Below are positions 18,620 through 26,453 of a stretch of 64,000 nucleotides of DNA, in pieces. The position numbers and the translations under genes were made by a program. The notes under the pieces were generated by a model. That model was not told the origin of the DNA. It was given only the letters and a program-made list of their open reading frames with translations, and did not search any database. How positions within the stretch are numbered: the stretch's first letter is position 1; the number at the start of each line of letters is the position of its first letter. Source of the stretch: Flavobacteriales bacterium (GTDB lineage: Bacteria; Bacteroidota; Bacteroidia; Flavobacteriales_F; PHOS-HE28); contig JAHDVX010000004.1 in the NCBI GenBank assembly GCA_023382455.1, positions 17,922 through 81,921 on the forward strand. Direction: 5' to 3'.

Positions 18620-19564
18620 ATGAACCATCGCACACTCCCCTTCTTGCTCGCCAGCATTCCCTGTTTTCTCGTCATGAACAGCAATGCGCAAGTAGTGCTC
18701 CTATACGGCAATCAGTTCCTCACACCGCTGGACACGCCTTCCATCGCCACCTGGTGCCAGCAGGACTTCAGTCCGGATCCCGTGAACAGCCTTTGGGGTG
18801 GCACCGGTTCGGGTACGTCTTCCGGTATCTTTCAGAATACACAAACCGTGGAAACCATACTCGTCACAGGTCCCGCTGACATTTATGATGACCCGAGTGG
18901 CATTGGTGGCGATTATTCCATCGGCATGTTGAACACGACCTTTGGTGATAAGCTTGGTCTTTTGCTCGATACCGAAGGGCGTCCGTTCGTGAATGTGGCC
19001 ATGGACCTGTCAGCGATCAATACCACCTGTGGCGGCCCCTTGCCTATGGATACTGCGGTATTTCTCCTGGAGGTTTTGGATGCTCCGGGTGGGATCTTCA
19101 ACCTTGGTGGCACCGCCATCCTTGATGCAGACACCCTGACCGGTAAAGGGCCGAACGTGGACGACTTTACCTTCAACTGGGAACATGCGGAAGGAAGCTT
19201 GGACGTATCTGGATCCATCGATGGCATGGTGGGAATTCGCATCACCCTGATACGTTCGGGCTATGCCTCCTTCGATAATCTCTACATCCAAGCTTCTCAG
19301 GACCCGGTGTTCAGCGCGATCCATGAGGAACGCCTCCAGAACCTTGAGGCCTTCCCCGTGCCTTGCGCTGGTCGTTTGAGCATCACCGGCCTGGCTCCTG
19401 GACAGTATCCGGCAACCATTCACTCCATCACAGGCAATGTGATCGCATCCCTGATCACCGACACGGATGGGACGATCGATGTGTCCAGCCTTGCACCCGG
19501 CAGCTATCTACTCCGCTTGAACAATGGAACAATGAGCAGGGTCGTTCGCTTCGTTCGGCAATAG
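18620..19564 (+). CDS. secreted protein with T9SS C-terminal sorting domain
   Basis: Signal peptide at MNHRTLPFLLASIPCF; C-terminal domain ending LRLNNGTMSRVVRFVRQ. Confidence 0.75.
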   Translation: MNHRTLPFLLASIPCFLVMNSNAQVVLLYGNQFLTPLDTPSIATWCQQDFSPDPVNSLWGGTGSGTSSGIFQNTQTVETILVTGPADIYDDPSGIGGDYSIGMLNTTFGDKLGLLLDTEGRPFVNVAMDLSAINTTCGGPLPMDTAVFLLEVLDAPGGIFNLGGTAILDADTLTGKGPNVDDFTFNWEHAEGSLDVSGSIDGMVGIRITLIRSGYASFDNLYIQASQDPVFSAIHEERLQNLEAFPVPCAGRLSITGLAPGQYPATIHSITGNVIASLITDTDGTIDVSSLAPGSYLLRLNNGTMSRVVRFVRQ

Positions 19565-19652
19565 GAGCAAAGCGGATCACCACCACCACGTCCGGGATTG
19601 CAACGCGGGCGTGGTGGTCACTGCGGTGATCGGTGTAGCGGTCGGAATGCCA

Positions 19653-19682
19653 ATGGACCACGGATACACAGCGATGCACCGG
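19653..19682. repeat. ACCACGGATACACAGCGATGCACCGGGATA - diverged, inverted member of the CCGTG repeat family
   Basis: Reverse complement TATCCCGGTGCATCGCTGTGTATCCGTGGT resembles copies 1-3. Confidence 0.5.
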
Positions 19683-19708
19683 GATAGGGTCTAATGTCGA
19701 TCGGGGCT

Positions 19709-19909
19709 ATTGTGACGGCACTCATGTTCCGGACGTTGAACGCTAATGGCGACCCGTTATACTTGAGGGAGGTGATCTTGGTGCGAGGGTGCAAGAGTGC
19801 GAGGGCCGGGACCTTGTTCCTCTTTCCCTCTTTCACGCTTGCACCCTTTCCTCTCATGGCAAGCGGATCCTGGATAATCGTCCAATGCAATGATGCCGGG
19901 TCAATAAAG
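19709..19909. repeat. ~200-bp dispersed intergenic repeat, copy A
   Basis: Aligns over its length with 26045-26252. Confidence 0.85.
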
Positions 19910-19937
19910 GGCAGCAGGATCGGATGGACCTGGCATT

Positions 19938-19971
19938 TGATCCGTGTCCATCGGTGTTCATCCGTGGTTGA
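19938..19971. repeat. TGATCCGTGTCCATCGGTGTTCATCCGTGG intergenic repeat, copy 3
   Basis: See copy 1. Confidence 0.8.
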
Positions 19972-19992
19972 TGCCCACCGGATCCTGGGCGG

Positions 19993-20069
19993 TCACAAGT
20001 TCTGATCAAGCTTCTTCACCATCGTCAAGATCGTCGCTCCCTCTGTACAGCGGGAGCCACCGTTTCCCC
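19993..20069 (-). pseudogene. detached second copy of the paaZ 3' end (ATILTMVKKLDQ...)
   Basis: Reverse strand GGGGAAACGGTGGC..GCGACGATCTTGACGATGGTGAAGAAGCTTGATCAG encodes the same residues as the paaZ C-terminus; frame broken by a 20-nt segment. Confidence 0.85.
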
Positions 20070-20103
20070 CGCATTGCCCGCCGGAGCATGGCGTAGGCGG
20101 GTC

Positions 20104-20697
20104 TCATTCACCTTGCCCACCAGCGCTTCCGCCTTTGCGCACCTTGTACAAGCGTTCGCTGAAGCCCCCATTCTCCTCGAAATCGTGCCCCAGTCGTTGC
20201 AGTTGCCGGTCGATCATGGCCTTGGCCACATTGGCCAGGATGCTCCCGATGTTGCCTGCGATCTCTGCCACGGAACGTTCGGGGTGCTGCTTGTTCATCG
20301 TTCCGGCCCAGCGGATCAGGCTGTCCACTTCCTTGTGCCGTGCATCGATGAGCGCTTGGCGCATGGGGTCGTCGCTCGGCCATTCCTTCAACTTGTTCTG
20401 GCGGAGGAAGGCCTGGTAGTCCTTGCGTAGTTCGGTGAGGCTGGCCTTGGCCACGTTCGTCAGGTTCATCTCCAGCTTCTTCGACGTTGCGCTGAACACG
20501 CTGCCTTCGGCCACGTTGCGGCTTCCGCTGCGCGCGGCCTGCACCATCTGGTCCTTGGTGCGGCTGCCCGGTTCGATGAACTTTTTGACGAACCGGTCCG
20601 TGAAGTCGAACAGTAACTCGGCCACCTGGTAGCCCACGAGCTTTTCAAAGCCGCCGTTCTTGGGAAAAACCTTGCTATTGGGTGGGCGCTCGGGCAT
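20104..20697 (-). CDS. four helix bundle suffix domain-containing protein
   Basis: GGFEKLVGYQVAELLFDFTDRFVKKFI...RSGSRNVAEGSVFSATSKKLEMNLTNVAKASLTELRKDYQAFLR pattern of the four-helix-bundle (23S IVS-type) family. Confidence 0.88.
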   Translation of the reverse strand: MPERPPNSKVFPKNGGFEKLVGYQVAELLFDFTDRFVKKFIEPGSRTKDQMVQAARSGSRNVAEGSVFSATSKKLEMNLTNVAKASLTELRKDYQAFLRQNKLKEWPSDDPMRQALIDARHKEVDSLIRWAGTMNKQHPERSVAEIAGNIGSILANVAKAMIDRQLQRLGHDFEENGGFSERLYKVRKGGSAGGQGE

Positions 20698-20731
20698 GGC
20701 TGCAAGGTAGGCAGCCTGCCGCACTCCTTCG

Positions 20732-20782
20732 GGTGGACGGGGTGGACCGCGTACTGCGGCACCCGGTCCACCCCCGTCCACC
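20732..20782. repeat. hairpin GGTGGACGGGGTGGACCG / CGGTCCACCCCCGTCCACC
   Basis: 18/19-bp near-perfect arms, 14-nt loop, between paaZ stop and the four-helix gene start. Confidence 0.8.
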
Positions 20783-20803
20783 AGTGCGGCTGGCTTGCGG
20801 GTG

Positions 20804-22870
20804 CTATTTCTGATCCAACTTCTTGACCATGGTCAAAATGGTAGCAAGGGCGACTGTTTCCCCAGTTTCGTCAACGACGTCGACGAGCCACTTTACTATC
20901 CCCCGCGCCACATCCGCCCCCTTCGGCGAGTCGGCGGTCTTCGGCCGCTTCTCCTGGTCGAGCTTCTCGCGGCAGGTGAACTTCACCTGGATGGTGCTGC
21001 CCGGGTACACCGGCTTCAGGAAGCGGCACTCCTCGATGCCGTAGTTGAGCAGCACGGGGCCCTTCGGCGGGTCCACGAAGAGGCCGGCCGCCCGCGAGAG
21101 GATGAAGTAGCCGTGCGCCACGCGGCCGGTGAAGGGGGTGCCATCGAGGCTGTTGGCGTCCATGTGGGCGTAGAAGCGGTCGCCGCTGAGCGCGGCAAAG
21201 TCCTCCACGTTCTGCAGCGTCACCAGGTGCTTCTCGGTGATCAGCGTGTCGCCGATGTTCAGCTCCTCGAAGTGCAGGCGGAAGGGGTGCTGCTCGGTGA
21301 TGTGGTACCTGGCGCCCTGCTGGTACTGCTGGGTGAGCGCGGTGATGCCGGTGGGGCTGCCCTGGATGGCGGTGCGCTGCAGGTAGTGGAGCACGCCGCG
21401 CTTGCCGCCCATCTCCTCGCCGCCGCCCGCGCGGCCGGGGCCGCCGTGCACCAGCGTGGCCAGGGGCGAGCCGTGGCCGGTGTTCTCCTTGGCCATGTCG
21501 CGGTTCAGCACCAGCATGCGGCCGTGGTGGCTGGCGGCGCCCCACACGAACTGCTGGGCCGTCTTGTCATCGTACGTGGCGATGGTGGCCACCAGCGAGC
21601 CCTTGCCCAGCTTGGTGAGGGCCACGGCATCGTCCAGGTCGGTGTACGGCATCAGCGTGCTCACCGGACCGAAGGCCTCCACGTTGTGGCTCTGCTGGTT
21701 CTTCCAGGGATCGGGGTTCAGCAGTAGGATGGGGCTCATGAAGGCGCCCTTCTGCACATCGGCCCCGGTCACGTTCACACTGTCCAGGTCGCCGTACACC
21801 ACCTGCGAGGCCTTGAGCAGTTCGGCCAGCGCGCGCTTCACTTCCTCGCGCTGCGCCTTGCCCGCCAGCGCGCCCATGCGCACACCTTCCGCACGCGGAT
21901 CGCCGATCACGGTGCTGCCGAGGCGCTTGCCCAGGGCGATCTGCACGTCCTCGATCAGGTTCTGCGGCACCAGGATGCGGCGCGCGCCGGTGCAGCGCTG
22001 CCCGCACTTCAGGGTGATCTCGCGGCCCACCTCCTTGATGAAGAGGTCGTACTCCTCGGTGCCGGGCACGGCGTCCGGCCCGAGCACGATGGCGTTGAGG
22101 CTGTCGGCCTCCATGTTGAAGGGCACGCTCTCGTCGATGAGGCGGTCGTGGCGCTTGAGCATGCGGCCGGTGCTGGCGCTGCCGGTGAAGGTGACCACGT
22201 CCTGGTGCATCACGTGGTCGAGCAGATCGCCCGCGCTGCCCACGATCAGCTGCAGCGCGCCCTCGGGCAGGATGCCGCTGGCGATGATGTCCTTCACCAT
22301 GGCTTCGGTGAGGTAGCTGGTGACGGTGGCGGGCTTCACCACGGCGGGCACGCCGGCCATCCAGTTCACGGCGCACTTCTCCAGCATGCCCCAGATGGGG
22401 AAGTTGAAGGCGTTGATGTGCACGGCCACGCCCTCCTTGGGCACCATGATGTGGTGGCCGATGAAGGTGCCGGTCTTGCTGGTCTTGATGGCCTCGCCGT
22501 CCACGTAGAAGGGCATGTTGCCCAGGGTGCGGCGCAAGCTGGCGTTGGCGAACAGGTTGCCGATGCCGCCCTCGATGTCCACCCAGCTGTCGGCCTTGGT
22601 GGCGCCGGTCTTGTAACTGATGGTGTAATACTTGTCCTTGCGCTCCATCAGGTACAGGGCCAGGGCCTTCAGCATGCGCCCGCGCTCGGGGAAGGTCATC
22701 TTCCGCAGCTTGGGTCCGCCCACGGTGCGGGCGTAGTGGAGCATGGCGGCGAAGTCGAGGCCGCCGGAGGAGGTGGTGGCGATGAGCTCGCCGGTGCTGG
22801 CGTCGAGGAGTTCGGCTTGTTTCCCGGTACCGGCCACCCATTGGCCGGCGATGTAGTTCTTCAGTTGCAT
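20804..22870 (-). CDS. paaZ: bifunctional phenylacetic acid degradation protein PaaZ (aldehyde dehydrogenase + MaoC-like hydratase)
   Basis: N-terminal ALDH domain (MQLKNYIAGQWVAG...) fused to MaoC domain (FAALSGDRFYAHMD...). Confidence 0.95.
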   Translation of the reverse strand: MQLKNYIAGQWVAGTGKQAELLDASTGELIATTSSGGLDFAAMLHYARTVGGPKLRKMTFPERGRMLKALALYLMERKDKYYTISYKTGATKADSWVDIEGGIGNLFANASLRRTLGNMPFYVDGEAIKTSKTGTFIGHHIMVPKEGVAVHINAFNFPIWGMLEKCAVNWMAGVPAVVKPATVTSYLTEAMVKDIIASGILPEGALQLIVGSAGDLLDHVMHQDVVTFTGSASTGRMLKRHDRLIDESVPFNMEADSLNAIVLGPDAVPGTEEYDLFIKEVGREITLKCGQRCTGARRILVPQNLIEDVQIALGKRLGSTVIGDPRAEGVRMGALAGKAQREEVKRALAELLKASQVVYGDLDSVNVTGADVQKGAFMSPILLLNPDPWKNQQSHNVEAFGPVSTLMPYTDLDDAVALTKLGKGSLVATIATYDDKTAQQFVWGAASHHGRMLVLNRDMAKENTGHGSPLATLVHGGPGRAGGGEEMGGKRGVLHYLQRTAIQGSPTGITALTQQYQQGARYHITEQHPFRLHFEELNIGDTLITEKHLVTLQNVEDFAALSGDRFYAHMDANSLDGTPFTGRVAHGYFILSRAAGLFVDPPKGPVLLNYGIEECRFLKPVYPGSTIQVKFTCREKLDQEKRPKTADSPKGADVARGIVKWLVDVVDETGETVALATILTMVKKLDQK

Positions 22871-22901
22871 GGGGCGAAGGTAAAGGCGCACCGAAACCAT
22901 A

Positions 22902-22949
22902 CATGGACGGTGATGGACGCTGCTTCAGGCGCGTCCATCACCGTCCATG
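22902..22949. repeat. perfect 19-bp inverted repeat CATGGACGGTGATGGACGC-N10-GCGTCCATCACCGTCCATG
   Basis: Arms are exact reverse complements; 31 bp upstream of paaZ ATG. Confidence 0.9.
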
Positions 22950-23035
22950 GAAATCCATTGCGAACAGCCTGGTTATATGGACGTATTTTCTTTTAGGCGT
23001 GCCCCGGCCTACTTCCCGCAGGCCCGCCAAGGGCC

Positions 23036-23122
23036 GGGTCGGGCTATCCGCTGCTACTCCTCGCCGCCCGGCGTGGGGCCGGGCGGCTGCGGGGTATCCG
23101 CTGCTATCCCTCACGCGAACGC
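23036..23122. repeat. hairpin repeat, copy 2 (GGGTCGGGCTATCCGCTGCTACTCCTC...CCGCCCGGcgtggggCCGGGCGG...TATCCGCTGCTATCCCTCACGCGAACGC)
   Basis: Direct-repeat TATCCGCTGCTAnYCCTC boxes around a GC hairpin; partner at 14082-14226. Confidence 0.7.
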
Positions 23123-23144
23123 CCGCTCTCTGTATTTTCCACCC

Positions 23145-25139
23145 ATGAAGCCTCGGCTGGCGTTCCTGGTGGTCATTGGGGGCTTGGCGGCCACTGGGCC
23201 GCTGCTCGCGCAGGACACCACCCTGCTGCCGGAGATCCGCCGGGAACTCGCCATCGCCACCGACGATACGGCGCGTGCCGAGGCCTTGGCGCGCATCTGC
23301 TTCAACCTCATCCAGTCCGACCCCGACAGTGCCCGGTGGTATGGCGATATGGCACTCGCCCTGGCCCAACGCACCGGCAACCCCAAAGCCTTGGGCGATG
23401 CCTGGAACAACCTCGGCTGGCTGGATGCCCAATACGGCCGTTTGGACAGCGCGCAGGCCCGGTTGGAGCGGGCCCTCGTCCTGTTCAAGCGTGTGGGGAA
23501 CCCGGCCTATGCCTCGGTCTCGCTGTCCAACATGGGTTGGCTGGCCAACAAGCGCGGCGATAGGGTGGGGGCCCTCCGGCATTTCCAAGCGGCGTTGAAG
23601 CAGAGCGAAAGCGTGCAGGACAGTGCTTCCACTTCCATCCTCCTGTATTCCATCGGCACCACCTACCGCCAGATGGGCGATTTCAAGGTGGCGATGGCGT
23701 ACATGGGGAAAGCGCTCGCCATGGAGCGCGCCCTGGGCCGCCCTTCCAAGGTGGCCGCCTGCCTGATGGGCATCGCCAACATCGCGCTGGAACAGGGCGA
23801 TACGGCCAAGGCGTTGGCGCATTATGAACAGGCCTATCCGCTCTCGGTGGCGCAGGGTGACCTGTTGGGCGCCGGGCTGGCCCAGGAGAACATGGGCAAC
23901 CTGTATCTCGGCAACAGGCCCACGCTGGCACTGGACCATTATACCAAGGCCTTGAAGTTCTATCGGGAGGCCGGTAGCGACGCGGACATGGCCTACCTGC
24001 TGCTGGGCATGGCCCAGGCCAAACAGGGGCAAGGGCGCTTGGCGGAAGCCCGGTCCGACCTGGTGCAGGGCCGGACCTTGGCCATCGCCACCGGCAGCAC
24101 CGCCCTGGTGATGGATTACGAGAAGGCCATGGGGGAACTGGCCGGGCAGCTGGGCGACGGGCCCGGCGCGGTGGCCCACTTCCAACGCTACGTCCATCTG
24201 AAGGACAGCCTGCAAGGCGCGGACACGCAACGCGAACTGGCCCGCCTGCGCACGGCGTTCGAGACCGAGCGCAAAGAGAAGGACAACCAACTGCTGCGCG
24301 CGGAGAACCGCGCCCAACAGGAACGGATCCGCCAGCGCAACATCCAACTCTACGGCCTGGTGGCCCTGGCCGTGCTGGCCCTGCTGGCCGCCTTGTTGTT
24401 CCGCCGCAACTACCGCCAGAAACGCCGCCATGCCGAGGTGCTGGAAGGGCTGAACCGCCGCCTGGAGGCCAGCAACGCGGAGATCAGCGAGATCAACGCG
24501 CTGCTGGAAAGCCGCCTGTTGCGCAGCCAGATGAACCCGCACTTCATCTACAACGCGCTGGGCAGCGCCGTGGACCTCACCGATGCGGGCCGCACCGCCG
24601 AGGCCGCCGATTACCTGCGCGGCTTCGCACGCCTGCTGCGCATGGTGCTGGACCACAGCGTGGACGATACCGTGGGCGTGGAGGACGAAATGGAGTTCCT
24701 GCGGCAGTACCTGCGGCTGGAGGCCGTACGCATGCCGGGCCTGGCCTGGAGCGTGGAGGCGGAGCAGGCCTTGCTCGAGGAGGATGCCGCCGTGCCCGCC
24801 CTGATCGTGCAGCCCTTCGTGGAGAATGCCCTGCTGCACGGACTGGCGCCCAAGGGCAATGATCGAAAGCTCGAGGTGCACTTTGCACAGGCGGACGGCC
24901 AAGTGGCCTGCACCATCACCGACAATGGCGTGGGCCGGGCCTTCGGACGATCCGGATCCGGGACAGCGGGCCACCGCTCCTTGGGGATGCAGTTGACCCA
25001 AGAGCGGGTGCGGCTGCTGGCGCGCCGCATGGGCGGCCCGGAGCATATCCGCGTGGAGGACCTCACCGGGCCGGACGGGGCGCCCGCCGGTACCCGGGTG
25101 GTGCTGCAGTTGATCCCGGGAACCCCGCGTGCTTCCTAA
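23145..25139 (+). CDS. TPR-containing LytS-type sensor histidine kinase
   Basis: TPR repeats, single TM, LLRSQMNPHFIYNALGSAVDL His_kinase motif, HATPase C-terminal. Confidence 0.92.
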   Translation: MKPRLAFLVVIGGLAATGPLLAQDTTLLPEIRRELAIATDDTARAEALARICFNLIQSDPDSARWYGDMALALAQRTGNPKALGDAWNNLGWLDAQYGRLDSAQARLERALVLFKRVGNPAYASVSLSNMGWLANKRGDRVGALRHFQAALKQSESVQDSASTSILLYSIGTTYRQMGDFKVAMAYMGKALAMERALGRPSKVAACLMGIANIALEQGDTAKALAHYEQAYPLSVAQGDLLGAGLAQENMGNLYLGNRPTLALDHYTKALKFYREAGSDADMAYLLLGMAQAKQGQGRLAEARSDLVQGRTLAIATGSTALVMDYEKAMGELAGQLGDGPGAVAHFQRYVHLKDSLQGADTQRELARLRTAFETERKEKDNQLLRAENRAQQERIRQRNIQLYGLVALAVLALLAALLFRRNYRQKRRHAEVLEGLNRRLEASNAEISEINALLESRLLRSQMNPHFIYNALGSAVDLTDAGRTAEAADYLRGFARLLRMVLDHSVDDTVGVEDEMEFLRQYLRLEAVRMPGLAWSVEAEQALLEEDAAVPALIVQPFVENALLHGLAPKGNDRKLEVHFAQADGQVACTITDNGVGRAFGRSGSGTAGHRSLGMQLTQERVRLLARRMGGPEHIRVEDLTGPDGAPAGTRVVLQLIPGTPRAS

Positions 25140-25148
25140 ATTCCCGGC

Positions 25149-25883
25149 ATGATCCGGACCTTGGTGGTGGACGATGACCCGTGCAACCGTGACTACTTGA
25201 TCCGGGTGCTGCGCCAACATGCTGGCGTGCAGGAGGTGCAGCAGGCGTCCAACATCGCCGATGCCGCATCCGCCATCGCCGCCTGCCCGCCCGACCTGCT
25301 CTTCCTCGATGTGGAGATGCCCGGCGGCAGCGGCTTCGACCTGTTGTCCCAATTGGGCAGCTGGCCCTTCGGCGTCATCTTCACCACGGCCTTCCAACGC
25401 TACGCCATCCAGGCCATCCGCTTCAGTGCCTTCGACTACCTGCTGAAGCCCGTGCAGCCCGATGAGCTGGAGGCCGCGCTCCAGCGTTTCCGGGCCCATC
25501 GCCACGCCATGGACCACCAGGCGCGGCAAAGCCAGCTCCTCATCAACATCCGCCAGGATGACGGCCTGAAGCTCAAGCTCACCCTCACCCGCGGCGACCG
25601 CACCTTCTTCGTGCCGCCCGCCGACATCAGCCATTGCACGGCCGATGACAACTACACCGACCTCCACGCGTTCGACGGCCAGCGCTTCACCTCGGCCCGC
25701 ACCCTGAAGGACTACGAGGAGATGCTGCTGCCCTTCGGCTTCCTGCGTATCCACCGGTCCAACCTGGTGAACCGGCAGGCCGTGGCGCATGTGGAGGAAG
25801 GCCACGTGGTGCTGCGCGGCGGCCAACGCGTGGAGCTGAGCCGCCGCAAGCGCGACGAGGTGCTGCGGGCACTGGCATCGTGA
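25149..25883 (+). CDS. LytTR-family response regulator
   Basis: VDDDPCNRDYLIRVL receiver, FLDVEMPGGSGFDLL, C-terminal LytTR domain. Confidence 0.95.
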   Translation: MIRTLVVDDDPCNRDYLIRVLRQHAGVQEVQQASNIADAASAIAACPPDLLFLDVEMPGGSGFDLLSQLGSWPFGVIFTTAFQRYAIQAIRFSAFDYLLKPVQPDELEAALQRFRAHRHAMDHQARQSQLLINIRQDDGLKLKLTLTRGDRTFFVPPADISHCTADDNYTDLHAFDGQRFTSARTLKDYEEMLLPFGFLRIHRSNLVNRQAVAHVEEGHVVLRGGQRVELSRRKRDEVLRALAS

Positions 25884-26044
25884 CCGTTCCTCATCACCGC
25901 GATGACCTTGTCCTGTGCCGCCCAATGGTCCACCAACCTGGCCGCGCCGATGCGGGCCACGGCCATGCATGACGAATACGCCGGTTGGCTGGTCACCGCG
26001 GGGCAGAAGGTCTGGACCGCAAGGTTCGTCATGGCCCGATAGTG

Positions 26045-26252
26045 ATTGTGCCGGCACTCATGTTCCGGGCGTTGAACCCTTGTGGCAACTCGTTACACTT
26101 GAGGGAGGTGATATTGGGTGCGAGGGTGCAAGAGTGAGAGGGCCGGGATCTGGTCACTCTTTCTCTCGCACCCTTGCACACTTGCACCCTTTCCTCCCAT
26201 GCCTAGCGAATCCTGGAAAATCGTCCAGTGCAATGGCCGGATCAATTATTGG
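26045..26252. repeat. ~200-bp dispersed intergenic repeat, copy B
   Basis: Aligns with 19709-19909; contains imperfect GGGTGCGAGGGTGCAAGAGTGAGAG / CTCTCGCACCCTTGCACACTTGCACCC hairpin. Confidence 0.85.
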
Positions 26253-26453
26253 GACCATTCTCGGGCGGAACTCACGGGAATGAAGCCCGTATTCCTTGAT
26301 CTTCATGGGTTGACGTTCCATTGAGGGGACTTGCTCCAAAGAGGGGCTGGATCCGGGATAGGCAGGTGACCGGGGCCCGGTTTTCATGGGGCGCCGTTGG
26401 AAACTTGATCGATATCCTGAAACTTAGCCCTTGGCCATCCGTATCTTTCCTCA

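Noticed and set aside
22938-26057. 1039-aa minus-strand ORF
   Set aside because: Antisense to the LytS/LytTR genes; low-complexity His/Gln/Gly/Ala-rich translation typical of shadow ORFs.
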